Shown here one piece after another: positions 23,611 through 36,042 of a DNA stretch of 64,000 bases. The notes below the pieces were generated by a model. It saw only the letters and a program-made list of their open reading frames with translations, ran no database searches and was not told the DNA's origin. Both the position numbers and the translations under genes were made by a program. This DNA comes from Brachynemurus nebulosus (Eukaryota; Arthropoda; Insecta; Neuroptera; Myrmeleontidae), in assembly GCA_035578155.1 (NCBI GenBank), contig JAPWDM010000065.1, positions 506,001-570,000 of the forward strand, given 5' to 3'. Every line of letters begins with the position of its first letter. The first letter of the stretch is position 1.

Positions 23611-24191
23611 CCGCAAGTATCGCCGTTTAAAAAGTAAAATACGTGAATCGTGAGTGTCGAAGAACGATTTATTGCACGGACAACAACATTTATTGCCAGT
23701 GCAGTGGTTCAAATCTCTATTTTCGACGGTGCGTGGATCTCAATTATTTGTTTGGATACGAACCCATGGAAACAGCAACAATAAGAAGATACAGCGGCTT
23801 ACTCTAAGTAAATAGTTTTTTATTGCTTTTTTTATTGCTTTTCACACACTTAAACCCTTTAAAAATCCATTCGAAAAGAGGTCTAAAAGCTATAAACCAT
23901 ATCCTACAAGACAGTGTTCGTCGCACTCCCGACGCTGAAGACGTAGGTGTCGAGCTTGAAACATTGGTATCATCGGATATTTGATGTCAATACTAGTTTA
24001 GATAGCGTTACAGCCATTGTTTTGAAACATACACCTTGCAGTCAAAATAGTGCATACTTGTTCGCTTCCGCGGTCAGATTTTAATCTTATCTTGAAAAAG
24101 GATCGTAGGTTAGTTGGCTCCCGACTTGTTATCTACTGACAGGTAAAATTAATTACCTAAAAATATTCAAACTGATACATATACAGCCACT
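23611..24191 (+). other. Errantivirus leader
   Basis: Untranslated region between primer site and gag. No open frame of note. Confidence 0.5.
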
Positions 24192-24590
24192 CTTTTGTTA
24201 CGGACATGACATTTTCACGGACTTTACACACATTCTCATAAGGGAAAAAATAGAAGTTACTTTTTTCTTATAAGTTTTCAGTACTACGCAGATACACAAA
24301 TGTGTACAAAATATTTATACTGAATATAAAATATATAACACTATTAGTTTTAATGCTAGAGCTGTGTTACGGACGCGACAAAAAGACACTTTTTTGTTAC
24401 GTCCGTAACACAAACTTTATTAGCTCTATTAAAACTAATAATGTTATGTATCTTATATTCAGTACAAATATTGTGTACACATTTGTCTATCTGCTTAGTA
24501 TTGAAAATTTATAAGAAAAAAGTAACTTCTATTTTTTTCCTTATGAGAATGCGCGTAAAGTGCGTGAAAATGGCATGTCCGTAACAAAAG
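24192..24590. mobile_element. Palindromic MITE in the errantivirus leader
   Basis: Arms of about 185 bp (24192-24375 and 24403-24590) mirror each other; the outer ends read CTTTTGTTACGGACATG. Short centre with GTTACGGACG.CGTCCGTAAC. A start codon for gag at 24560 would fall in the right arm, so the first residues of that open frame derive from the MITE. No obvious target duplication. Confidence 0.8.
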
Positions 24591-25500
24591 AATGGATGAT
24601 TATTAATAATTTACAAAAAGAAAATAAAGAAAATAATTTTAAAAATTTAAAAAAGGAAATTAAAGAGAATGAATTAAACACAATGATAGAAGCTAACGCA
24701 ATAACGGGACTTTCTAAAATATTAGAAGCATTTAGAATCCCGCTTCCTATCAAAAATTTACCTGAATTCAATGGGAAGCCCAGGGCTCTTTTTGATTTCG
24801 TTTAAAATGTAGGGGAGATAGCGGAACTGTGTCACAACACAATAGACTGGACACAAGGATACGGAAAAATATCGACTAGAGTAATTACAAATAAAATAAT
24901 TGGCGAAGGCAACGAAGTTTTAAATATGTACGGAACCCCAATAAAATGGGAAAGTATTAAAACTAATTTAATTGCAGATTATGCAGACAAAAGGAATGAA
25001 ACCACTTTGATAAGGGACCTTCACACATTACGACAAGGCCGTAATCAAAAAGTGGAAGAATTTTATTCCCAGGTTATTGAAATACTCTCATCCCTAACAA
25101 ATTTCACTAGACTACATGAAACAAATTCAAACACTATAGTTTCAAAAGTAAATTTATACAGAACACTAGCCAAGGATGTCTTCCTAGCCGGACTACGGGA
25201 AACGGTCGGCTCAGTAGTCAGAGCAAGAAACTCCGATACAATACAAACGGCATTCGAGTACGCCATAAGGGAACAAAACATCCATTAACAACAAAAAGGA
25301 CACCCACTACAAAATACGAACAGAATTATTCAAAATAAACCTATAATTCATGAATCATTACCCAAATGCCATCACAAAACATCCAAAATATCCCAAGATA
25401 TCCCCAATACCCACAACAACGTACACCTCAGATGCAACAGCTACCGAGACAAAATCCAGTGTTTCCCAAACCTCAATAACCGTGTTTACAGAAAGTAACG
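24591..25500 (+). pseudogene. gag: Errantivirus gag, broken
   Basis: Downstream of the MITE an open frame runs to a stop at 24803-24805, and the same frame continues beyond it to 25288 with a segment (LRQGRNQKVEEFYSQV) typical of Ty3/gypsy-type capsid regions. Gag forms the particle shell and packages the RNA. Beyond 25288 the reading is lost in a Gln/Pro-rich zone with further stops. The family normally has one continuous gag of about 400 codons, so this copy is defective. The upstream start has been replaced or obscured by the MITE. Confidence 0.7.
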
Positions 25501-25722
25501 CCAATGGATATAGAGAGTAACCAAATTAGTATCAGACGTCCGAACATTCCGCCTCAACAAATCCGACAGAACTTCTTTCAATCACAGGGCCAATCAACCT
25601 TTACAAGTAAAGAACTCCATAATTTAGAAACAGGCGAAAATCAAAATTCTCTAATCTAGATACACTCATTCGACATTACACCAGACCAAGAAATAAATAC
25701 TGATAACATAGACATTCTAGAA

Positions 25723-25892
25723 CAGTACTTTTTAAACTTTTTTCATTCGCGACCCTAAATAGAGATATATAAGTATTTTGTAAGGATTTATTGATTAGGT
25801 AACAATACATACACATAAAAGCAATTTTTCGCTATGACTTCAAAATTTCGCTAAGCGACCGCAAATCGCGACCCATAGTTTAAGAAGCCCTG
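25723..25892. mobile_element. hAT-type MITE, 170 bp
   Basis: Ends CAGTACTTTTTAAACTTTTT and the reverse complement CAGGGCTTCTTAAACTATGG are both followed by a GCGACCC block. Flanks TTCTAGAA (25715-25722) and TTCTAGAC (25893-25900) match at 7 of 8 bases, the 8-bp duplication expected of hAT elements. It separates gag from protease in the host retroelement. Confidence 0.85.
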
Positions 25893-25900
25893 TTCTAGAC

Positions 25901-28900
25901 CAATCCGATGACGGTCACTTCATTCATTCATTAGAACTGGATCATCAAAATTTTCAGTTGAGTTGGGAGAACAACTTGGATACATAGATAATAACCTGCA
26001 CGAATCTAGTCTACCATACGAACACATTTCTAACGCAAACGGACCACCCTTAAAATTTCTTATAGACACAGGATCTTCAAATTCATTCATTAACCCTCAA
26101 TACATACACCCTAGCCAAACTCGCAAGATAAAGCATCAGTTAGCATCAGGGCATTATTAGGTACACACACTGTAGATACAATGGCCAAATTGCCAATATT
26201 CGTGGAATTTAATCAAGAAGGACATATGGACTTCTTAGTTTTTCAATTTTACGCATAGCTTGACGGATTTTTGGGTTTTAGATGCTTCAAATTAGTTAAG
26301 AGCTTAAGCAGATATCCCCAATAGAGCACTAGTTACACCACTATCAATAAATTAACTAATATCAAAACCTAACATAATGAGTAACATCCATTCAATTGAA
26401 GATAATAGCAAAGAGATATTAAAGCTACCTGCGGATATTCAATTCGGAGACGTGCTCCTACTCGAAACTAAAATCAGAAATAAATTTCTAATCCCATCTG
26501 GTGTATATCGAGTACAAGACTGGCATATCCTGGCCCCAGTAACTAACATTACTAATCATAATCAGAATTTCTTTATAGAGCAACCACTTAAAGTAGAATT
26601 ACTTAATCATGTAATATTAGAAAACAATAACTCACAAATGCAACCAAACGTACAAACCTCGCCACTTCCATCCATAAAATCACTGATACGTACAGATCTT
26701 TAAAATTCAGAGGAGAAGCATGAAATAGTAAAATTATGTAAAAAATATGAGGAGATATTCTTTAAGGAAGGACAGAACTTAACAATTACCAATCAAATTA
26801 AACACGAAATAAAAACAACAGATAACATTCCAGTATATACAAAATCCTATAGATACCCTTACGTACACTGAGAAAAAGTCCAAAAGCAAATCAACAAAAT
26901 GTTAGACCAGGGAACCATAAGACCAAGTTACTCCCCTTGAAGTAGTCCCATCTGGATCGTACCTAAAAAACTGGATGCCAGTGGCAAACAAAAATAGAGA
27001 TATGGAGATTAGTCGTCAATTATAGGAAACTAAATGAAAAAACTATCGACGGCAAATACCCTATCCCGAATATTTCGGATATGCTGGACAAGCTAGGAAA
27101 ATGCATATACTTCACAACCTTAGACCTCGCTTCAGAGTTCAATCAAATAGAAGCAAACCCCACAAACATTGAAAAAACAACATTCTCAGTCGACCATGGG
27201 CACTATGAATACGTAAGAATGCCATTTGACCTAAAAACCGCGCCTTCGACCTTCCAGCGTGTCATAGACAATGTTCTAAAAGATCTGCAAAGTACCATTT
27301 GTTTGATATATATGGACGATATTATAAATTTCGCCACTTCTCTTCAAGACCACATACAAATTTAAGTAAAGTTTTTGAAAGATTAAAAAATGCTAATTTA
27401 AAGGTACAATTAGATAAGAGTGAATTTTTGAAAACAGAAATAGGATTCCTAGGACATATTGTATCAGAAAGCGGAATAAGACCTAATCCCGAAAAAATTA
27501 AATCTCTACAAAAATTTCCTATACCTAAAACCCAAAGAGAGACTAAAGCATTCCTAGGTCTCGTTCGATACTATAGGAAATTCATCAAAGACTTCGCACA
27601 AATTACAAAACCGATGACCAAATGCTTAAAAAAATGTTAATCGGTTAAACATACGCCCGATTTTATAAGAAGTTTTAACTTGGCCAAAGGTCTACTAACA
27701 CACGATCTTATATTAACATATCCCGACTTTCCAAAAAAATTCGTTCTCACCACAGATGCCAGCAACATAGCCATCGAAGCAGTCCTATCACAATTCATAA
27801 GGACCAATCGGTCAGGATGGTCCAATATGCTACGCTTCTCGAACCTTAGCCGACACAGAACAAAAATATTCGACAACCGAGAAGGAATTATTAGCAATAG
27901 TTTGGGCAACAAAATATTTCAGACCCTATTTGTTTGGTAGGAAATTTAAATTAGTTACTGACCATAAGCCAATAACATGGGTTATGAGCTTAAAGGAACC
28001 AAACAGCAAATTAATTAGATGGAAATTAAAATTAGCTGAATTCAATTTCACTCCTATATACAAACCCGGAGAATATAACGCTAACACAGACGCCTTGTCA
28101 CGCGTAGTAATAGATGCTAACCCTTTAGACATACATTCGACAACAAACAGTCAGTCATCCAGAGAAACATCGACAGAGACAGTAAATAGTGCTCAAGAAG
28201 ATGATAGCTCCTACATCCGTATATCCGAAAGTTCGACTAACGACCTCAAGAATCAATTAATAATAACAAAGGCAGACATCCGACCTCGTATAAAATATGA
28301 AATATTATTCAAAAATAAACGTCGCATTACTATAACTCACCCGAACTGTACCGAACAACAGCTTATCGGCATAATTAAAGAATACGTTACACCTAGACAC
28401 TTAGTAGCATTACATTGTCCCGATGACAAATAGTTTCTAAACATTCAAATTGTTTATTCAAAATATTTTTCACAAGGGAAACAATACAAAATTATTAGGA
28501 CAATAAAAGTTCTCCAAGACATACAAGACGAAGACGAACAAGACACATTAATCCGCAAATGTCATAATACAGGACATCGCGATATTAACGAAACTTTTGA
28601 ACATTTGCGACGCGAATATTATTTCCTAGCCTCATGTCAAAAATTTTATATTACATAAATAATTGCAAATTATGCAACGAAAACAAGTATGACAGACGCC
28701 CGCCAAAACAACAGTTTGAAATGACAGAAACGCAATCTAGACCATTAGAAATATGCCATCTGGATATCATCCATGTAGACAAATCAAAATTTTTAACTAT
28801 CATAGATAAATTCTCTCGTTTTGGTCAAGCATACGTCCTAGAATCTGGTAATACACCCCATATACTTGAAGCTCTTTCACAATTCAGTTTATCATATGGA

Positions 28901-29584
28901 CCACCAAAACTTATAATAGTAGACTCAGAAAAAAGTTTCGACTCAATCAGATTCCGACAGTTCTGCGAACACTACAACATAGAAATTCATGTAACATCCG
29001 TCCGTAGCTTCAATTCAAACTCACCTGTAGGAAGATTTCACTCAACTCTCCTTGAACTTTATCGCCTCATTCACAACCAAAATAAAACATATACAACAGA
29101 CACAACAATGTTCCAAGCTGTGTTTTTCTACAACAACACTATTCATTTAGCCATAAAATGCACACCCTTCGAATTATTCTTCGGCAGGAAGTTTAAAGGA
29201 AAACTCGATCCGAATGCAGAAAATGTTAGAAAAGCAACTGAAGAATCCTATAAAGAATCATATAACCAATAGATGAAACAAAAAGAAAAACACTTACAAA
29301 AAACTAGTAAGAATCGCGAACCACCCCTTAAGTATACCAATAACCCAATCACCTACTTCCAAGAAAACCGACACAATAATAAATTACATCCCAAATTTAA
29401 ACAGGTTAAAATTGAAATAAATAACAAAGTAACTGTAAGAGAAGATAAAAACAGAAAACTTCTCAAACGAAAATTAAAAAGACCAAACTTGTTACAGGGT
29501 CGCAATAGTAATAGTAACAATAGCGAAGACACAGAAAATAGAAATCAGGGACATGACGAACAACCCGAGCCTAGTTACAATTGA
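25901..29584 (+). pseudogene. pol: Errantivirus pol (protease, RT, RNase H, integrase), broken
   Basis: Domains follow the Ty3/gypsy order. Protease: FLIDTGSSNSF near 26060. Reverse transcriptase: TLDLASEFNQI near 27120 and IYMDDII near 27309. RNase H: TTDASNIAIEA near 27750. Integrase: a zinc-binding His/Cys part at about 28555-28680 and the catalytic core at 28750-29040. Stops and frame changes occur between about 26160 and 27080, at 27365, 27640, 27940 and 28433. In the integrase the position where a catalytic Glu is expected (PVGRFHST, codon 29030-29032) is Gly. The enzyme would copy the RNA and insert the DNA; this copy cannot. The tail 29273-29584 is Lys/Asn-rich. Confidence 0.88.
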
Positions 29585-30330
29585 ATTAAGGAAAGCCAAA
29601 ATAATCAAAACCTACAGCAAATTCATACATCTCATCAATCTGGAAAACTATAAAGAAAATTTAGACAAGATCAAAGACTCGATAACTTTACTACGAAAAC
29701 AAAGACAAATAGATGAAATAATAAATACCATACAGTTAAGGACTTATTAACGGTTTAGGTTCAGTAATAAAAGCTATCACTGGAAGTATGGATCACCAGG
29801 ACGCAGTTGAAATCAATAAAGAAATAGAAACGTCAAAACTTAATCAACATAATTTTGTAACGGAAACGAGTAAACAAGTAAGAATAAACGAAAAATGATA
29901 GAGGGGCTAGATAACGTGACACAACATATTAATAGTCAATAAGAATCTACTAACAAATTCCTTAAACTACTTAGTACACAAATCCAGAATAAAATCAGAA
30001 CGCAAGGAGACGATCTTCGTTATATGTAATACGTATACCAGCTCACATACAACATAGACTTTCTACACTCTCACTTATCCCAGATCTCCTAACTCATTAA
30101 TTCCGCCAGGCTAAACATCCTACCTCGATCGATCCTATTACCAAATGAATTAGAACATGCTTTTAATATGCTACAAAAACCAAATCTTCCTATTCAATCT
30201 CTATAGCTAGGGAGCTGATGGCAATTTAGGTATATGATTCCATCGTCGTTGATAGTAATATGTTATGCAGTTTACTACTGTGCGAATAACAAAAAGTTAG
30301 AACAAAGCTCAGGTTTTTGTTTTAATTTTT
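29553..30330 (+). pseudogene. env: Errantivirus env-like gene, broken
   Basis: It overlaps the 3' end of pol and is broken by a stop at 29748-29750 and further frame changes. The middle shows the arrangement of F-type errantivirus envelope proteins: a basic stretch followed by a glycine- and hydrophobic-rich segment about 29750-29790, and a hydrophobic, membrane-like stretch with Tyr/Cys near 30230-30290. This region would have been a surface fusion protein; the number of breaks shows it is not functional. The assignment rests on position and local motifs and is less certain than pol. Confidence 0.6.
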
Positions 30331-30334
30331 ATAA

Positions 30335-30422
30335 AGTATCGATATTTTTGACCGATATTTTTTCACCGGATATACCGATAGTTCGATATTGAAATTTCAG
30401 TACCGACATCGATATATTTTCC
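30335..30422. repeat. Cluster of CGATATTTTT/ACCGATA motifs
   Basis: About seven CGATA or TATCG units in 90 bases, several in inverted order. Lies just after the env remnant where the 3' LTR should be; no LTR copy is visible. Confidence 0.55.
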
Positions 30423-30794
30423 AAGAATAAGCTTTTCTTGTAGTAATTTACCAAATTGGCTATGATCAGAAAGTATGTCTCATAAGACAGTATAATAAGT
30501 ATGATGCCACCAAACTAGCATTTAAGCTTCCTTTGGTTGTGAACAATGGTTCCCGATAATCGTAGAAAATTAATAAAGTTGACAGGGCAATGCATAAGAA
30601 AACAGTTTTCCTAAAAACTGCCCAGAAAAAAAAATACTAGTTTGATTTTTCCTTTTTTTCGCAAATAAACGTAATTACAAGGAGTAGGTGTCATTAATAT
30701 TTAAAGTTCATAAATGTGTGTTTCTAAAAGTTTTAATTTATCAGCGTTCATGTAATACAGTTTTTGGGCAATACTTTATTATTATCGTTTAAAA
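30423..30794. other. Spacer between two retroelements
   Basis: AT-rich; no gene. The errantivirus 3' LTR was not found here by comparison with 23298-23592. Confidence 0.4.
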
Positions 30795-31625
30795 TTATTT
30801 TGCATTCATAATTTTTGCACGATTGGGCTTCTCAGTTAAAATAGAATATTTTTTCAATAAGGAATTTAATTTTGTTTGAAGTGCAGGACTAAGGTTAAAT
30901 TTCTGTTCGATTATTAAATTTAAAATTTGTGCTTGTATACTATTATAGCATTGTCTAAAAATTGAATAATCGTATTAGGTGAACGTTTAAATGACAAGCT
31001 AGAAGTTGAAAAATCCAAAATGAATTGGAATAAATTAATTGTTTCGATTCCTAACAAAATATCAACTGGTAAAAAATTTACGATAAAAAATGGTTGTTTC
31101 CAAGTGAATTGACCTATTTTAAATATTAATTAAACTAACTTTCTTAACTGAATAGAATTAGTACCGGGTAAATATCCGTTAACAAATTTATTTTTAACCT
31201 TGAAATTGTATTTAGAATTTTTAGATAATTTGAATTGAAAAATTGACTGGATACGGCACTCACCGATCTTCCACTGTCAATTAGCGCTATAGCATTATTG
31301 TTATAAACAGAAAGATTGATAATTGGAAATTTTTGAACTGAAAAAATTTTGTGCTCACAAATTAGTTTCTTGAATTCAAGGACTTGTCTTGACGCGAATT
31401 TTTATTTTTTAATATTTTGCAATAATTAATATTGTGTTCGCGACGTTTGCAATAATTGCACAATTTAATTGAATTATTAGAATTTTTATTTTTAGAATTA
31501 ATATTTTGAATATTCTGACCTATAATATTATTTAACATGTTTTGTTGATTAGAGGCTATAGGAAAGCTATTTTTATACACATTAATAAAATTATCCACCA
31601 TAGTGCATAACTGTGTTGAATAAAA
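30795..31625 (-). pseudogene. LTR retrotransposon: gag end, protease, start of RT (fragment 2)
   Basis: On the minus strand an Asn-rich gag end carries one zinc knuckle, CNYCKRREHNINYC (CX2CX4HX4C), at about 31430-31475. Downstream there is an aspartic protease core, ALIDSGRS, near 31280, and a VDILLG segment near 31050. Near 30800-30900 a Leu-rich segment of the kind that precedes a gypsy-type reverse transcriptase appears and then breaks off. Frames are disrupted. The upstream half of the same kind of gag lies at 56005-56820 in the same orientation, so the gene appears to be split by 24.4 kb of inserted retroelements. Confidence 0.65.
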
Positions 31626-34388
31626 TTTAAAAAAATTGTGTAGTGAAATGATTTTTGAATACTCTGGTATTAAGATAAATACGAGTAACGGTAAACATGT
31701 GTTTGTTTTTGTTATTGTAATATATAAGTCACCAGTTGCTAATAATGGAACATTTTTAAATTATTTAAATGAACTTTTAAATAAATTGGAACCTACAAAA
31801 AATAATTTGATTTTATGTGGAGATTTTAACGTGGATTATTTACAGAATTCTATTGAAAAACGACAACTTCAAGATGTATTACACTCGTATACATGTATTA
31901 ATCTTGTCGATAAGCCAACTAGAATTTTCAATGGCACTGAAACTAGATAAACTAGAAGATATATCAGTCGTTAACTTTAATATCAGTGACCATTTTGGCC
32001 AAAAAATTCAAGTTGGTTTGTCTGATTTTAATAAAAATGATGTAACAGAAACTATTTTTAAACGAAGTATTTTGCAACATAATTTAGATAATATGTACTG
32101 GATGATACAAAAAGTAGAATGGCATGAGATATACAATGCTTGTGATGTAAATCAGGCTTTTGATGCTTTCTTCTCCTATTTTTCTCATTGTTATGATGCT
32201 AGTTGTCCTATAATTAAATGTAAAATCAAACATGAAAATAATGTGACAAAAAAATGGGTTACCCCAGAACTAATAGCTGAGAGCGACTATTTGAGGGAGT
32301 TATTTATTTTGAAAAGGCATAAGAATACTTTAAATGAATTTTACAAAATTCAAAAAAAAAATTCAAAAACGCCTACTTCAATTATATTATTGATCAGAGT
32401 GATAGCACAAGTAAAAGCAAATGGAATGTCATCAACAAAGTATTGGGTGTGAAAAAAAATTAGGAAACAATATAGTGTCACTTCAAAATAGAGATACACA
32501 ATTAATTCAAAATGAAAATGAAATGATTAAATTATTTGTTAATTATTTTAGCAATGTTCCAACTTTCAAAAGAGAAATTACTTTTAAGATATGGTAATTT
32601 ATTAACAAATGGATATTTCCTAATTATCGGTAACCCAAATTCCATGTTTTTATTCCCTACAGATAATGTAGAAATTAAAACCACTATAAATAAGTTACAA
32701 AATACATCCAGTACTGGAATTGACGATGTTCCGTCTAAAGTTTTAAAATATATCTCTAATATCATCTGTGATATTTTATGTTATCTTCTGAATATGTCCT
32801 TTTCTAGTGGTCAATTTTCAACTTGTCTCAAAACTTCAGTAGTAAAGCCTCTATTCAAAAAAAGTGACAGAATATTACTAGAAAATTATAGGCCAATTTC
32901 GTTACTGTCGGTGTTTTCGAAGGTGATCAAAGCAATTATGTACAATAGGCTGTTAGATTTCATCAACAAGAATAATATCCTATCTAAATGTCAACATGGC
33001 TATCGCACAAACTACTCAACTTGTTCGGCTTGTTGCAGTGTGGTGGATTACGTTTTAAAAAATTTTGATAGGTGTAAATTTAGTGCTGCTTTTTTATTTT
33101 TTGATTTAACGGCTGCATTTGATATGGTAAATCACCAAATATTATTAAACAAATTGAATCAACTTGGAGTCAGGGGGCTTATATATAAATGATTTGAATC
33201 TTACTTAAAGGACCGAAAAATTGTAGTTAATATCAAAAACAAAATATCGGAAGAGTGTAGTATAAACACAGGAGCACCACAAGGTAGTAATTTGGGCCCT
33301 ATATTATTTTTACTTTACGTAAATGATCTGCCAAGTCATATAACGCAGGAAGAAGTTGTAATTTACGCAGACGACACAACAAACTTGTATCTGGTGATAA
33401 TTTTGAAGAACTTCATTATAAAATTAAAATTGCTATTAATGAATTTTGGCAGTGGTGCTTACGTAATCATTTGATATTAAATATACTGAAAACAAAATGC
33501 ATGATATTTAACAGAGGAAATTTAATAGAGCATGATGCTTCAATTACATTTGAGGATACCGACATATCTAAAGTTGATGACATTAAGTTTTTGGGGGTTA
33601 CTCTGGATTATACTTTTAAATGGACGTCACACATAGATGAGATTTGCAAAAGCTTGAATCAAATGTGTTATTCTCTGCGATTACTCAAGAAAAGTGCTGA
33701 CATATCAACTTTGTTAACATTCTATTACTCACATATCTACAGTAAATTAAAATATTGTATTATACTGTGGGGTCATGCGACCGAAGTTAAAAGAATTTTT
33801 ATTATACAAAAAAGAATTATTCGAGTTTTATTTAACTTAAACAGTTCGCAATCATGTAGGGAATGTTTTATCAAAAATAACATATTCTTTATTTATGGTA
33901 TTTATAAATTTGAATTAATTATGTAGATAAAGCGAAATCTAGAACTGTTAAATAAAAATTCAGATGTCCACGGATATAATACCAAGACAAATACTGACAT
34001 ATTTATTGAAAAAGATAGAACTAACAAGTGTAGCAAAAATCCAGTCTGCATTGGGAGTCAGCTATATAATAACCTGCCAATTTATTTAAAGGAGATCAAC
34101 GGCCAAAGGCAATTTAAGAAAAGATTAAGAAGGCTCATTATAGAAGAATGTCTGTATGATCCAGTATAATGTATTAAAAATTGTTTAAATAAAAAAAAAA
34201 ATATTTTTTTGAAGTTCTATGTTTTAGGGCTGTTTAGGATATAAGATTTTAACGATCTTAATTTTGGAAATTTTATCTTTATTTAGTAATTTTAGCTTTA
34301 AAATTTTAATTTTAATTTTATTGTGTGCTATGTTGCATTTTTTTTCTCCTGTACTTTTTCTATCCATGTATAATGGCATTGAATAAAG
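31626..34388 (+). mobile_element. CR1/L2-like LINE, 5'-truncated
   Basis: Contains the end of an endonuclease, a reverse transcriptase and a 3' UTR with AATAAA at 34382-34387. It starts within the endonuclease, so the 5' end is lost. It is on the opposite strand from the I-type LINE array to its right. No clear target duplication was seen at the left junction. The 3' end coincides with a 25-bp palindrome. Confidence 0.75.
31636..34170 (+). pseudogene. CR1/L2-like LINE endonuclease-reverse transcriptase, broken
   Basis: Endonuclease: VVIYKSP and LILCGDFNVDYL (31690-31850). Reverse transcriptase: LLENYRPISLLSVFSKV (32880), FFDLTAAFDMVNHQ (33100), GAPQGSNLGPILF (33270) and the catalytic VIYADDTT (33360). 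The coding end is recognisable by FKKRLRRLIIEECLYDPV near 34110-34168. Frames change near 31950, 32450, 33420 and 33470, and a TGA at 33190-33192 replaces the Trp codon expected before FESYL. The protein would nick the target and copy its RNA into it; this copy is inactive. CR1, L2 and related groups cannot be separated by eye. Confidence 0.85.
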
Positions 34389-34414
34389 CATTCAATGCCA
34401 TTATACATGGATAG
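34360..34414. other. Perfect 25-bp palindrome at the LINE 3' end
   Basis: CTATCCATGTATAATGGCAT continuing to GAAT (34360-34384) is exactly mirrored at 34390-34414 around AAAGC. The poly(A) signal AATAAA lies in the turn. Could be a snap-back copy made at insertion. Confidence 0.9.
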
Positions 34415-34582
34415 AACAATGGGTAACATTCACCTATACCGGCATTATGCAAGGTATTAGGCTCTGTGAAAGGGTAATGTGCCAAACCAATCCGTAAAAG
34501 TACGGTAGTACATTCACGGACGGGCTTGTCACATCACTCCTTATATTGTTGTTGTTGTTGCTTGAAACGAGGTGTTATGCGT
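34415..34582 (-). other. Unclassified sequence, possible 3' UTR
   Basis: Follows the stop of the minus-strand frame at 34583. No match to the neighbouring LINE families. Includes a (TTG)n run near 34547-34561. Confidence 0.4.
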
Positions 34583-34980
34583 CTATTTTGGTGTACACTG
34601 GGTCGTACGACGAGACTTTCGTGGAAGCGTAGATGTTGGCTCAATGACAGACGGCTGTGATAGCCTGGTTCGTTTTCGTGTCCTCAGAGAATAGATAGGA
34701 TTAGGGACAGAGGGAAGGGAAAGGACTGTTTGTGTTTGTGTGTGTGTTCGTGTATGTGTGTGGATGTGTCGTTCTATTTTACGTTTCTTGGTGTAAATGT
34801 GTTCTGGTTCATCAAATTGCTCATTAAGATCGAGTGTTCCTGGAATTGCGCGTTTAGATGGTACAGAGGTTGACGGACTTTGTGTGTTATTAAGTTGGGG
34901 AGGATTGTGCACCAGAGCGGTAACAGTGACAGTGCGGCAGTTGGTCGATCCTCCCTCTACATCAGACGAATCTGGATCTG
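34583..34980 (-). CDS. C-terminal coding fragment of unknown protein, cut by a LINE
   Basis: The minus-strand frame is open from the edge of the (TAA)n tail of LINE copy G (34980) to a stop at 34583, about 130 codons. It is Ser/Thr/Pro-rich with basic clusters (KKRKIERH, LRTRKRTR) and a His-Thr repeat encoded by a TG microsatellite. The upstream part is absent, presumably displaced or lost through the LINE insertion. Composition suggests a nucleic-acid-binding or nuclear protein tail, possibly an ORF of another retroelement; I do not recognise it. Confidence 0.35.
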
Positions 34981-34981
34981 C

Positions 34982-36010
34982 ATTATTATTATTTTTTTTA
35001 TTTATTTTTTTTTAATAAAATTGGGGTACTGCTACCGGTGGATGGCGCGGTCAGCAGCACCCGGCGGAATCGCCTACCAAGGGCATGCGCCGCCATAAAC
35101 GATAAAGATAAAAACATACACAAAACAGACAGGAACACATAAATGCGATAGACAAGGGACAAAACATACACATAATAAAATCCATCGATGGGCCCTGCCG
35201 TCCCAGGGCTTAAAAAGAGTGGACAGCCCTTGGAGACGGTACGATAAGTACTAGACAGAGCGTCCGGTCACCAAGGCCTGGAAGCCGTCGCTGGAACTCC
35301 CTCCGAGGTGTAAAGGGCCCCGGAGTGGAGAGAACCAACTAGAAATACACAGAAATCGACTAGAGAAAATATCACAGGTAAGTATCACAGAGAAACTTAT
35401 TGCGTTACTGGGAGGCCACAGGCCGACGAGTGAAGCAATAAGGGATTAAAACAATACCGCTGTATAGCCATAACAACAGGCCTACAGCGGCATAACAAAA
35501 TATCACAGATAAAAACAACAATTGATGTACCATCTAGGGTGTAAAACGCCTTCGGTGGCACATCATTAAAAAACAATAACGAAAACAAATAATAAGGTAT
35601 AAATAACAACAGTACCACTAAGGGTGTAAAAGGCCCTTAGTGGCATAACGACAAACTAAAAGTACCCTGCCAGACCAGCTGGAACAGAGTATCGTTAATA
35701 AACCGGACACACACAAAATCATTTTAAACATAAAGATTAAAACAAAGCTGAAATTTTAAAATATCGGGGGAGATAAAAAGAGACGACTTGAATAAAATTA
35801 AGAGATGTAAAGCCCCTACAGTCTCTGAAGAAGATTCGAATTTCGGAGAAATTCAATCATCTTTCTTTCAGAGACAGTATCATAACTTAAAGCGTTGGCT
35901 AGATTATTGGCTCAAGGGCTACACATTCCTCAACTATATGCCTCACGGTCAGCGCCGTCCCGCAGGCGGCGCACCTAGGCTGATCCTCACCGGCGAGAAG
36001 ATGACGATGT

Positions 36011-36011
<1 letters not shown>
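34982..36011 (-). mobile_element. I-type LINE copy G, 5'-truncated
   Basis: Contains the end of ORF2 (from the segment equivalent to the Cys/His motif after RNase H, 36011 to about 35800), the full 3' UTR and a (TAA)n/T-rich tail at 34982-35017. A ~27-bp deletion lies in the coding end near 35900. Its 5' end abuts the tail of copy F directly. Confidence 0.85.

Positions 36012-36042
<31 letters not shown>

Noticed and set aside
29553..30330. Domesticated host fusogen derived from env
   Set aside because: Several frame breaks and decayed neighbouring pol show an ordinary dead copy.
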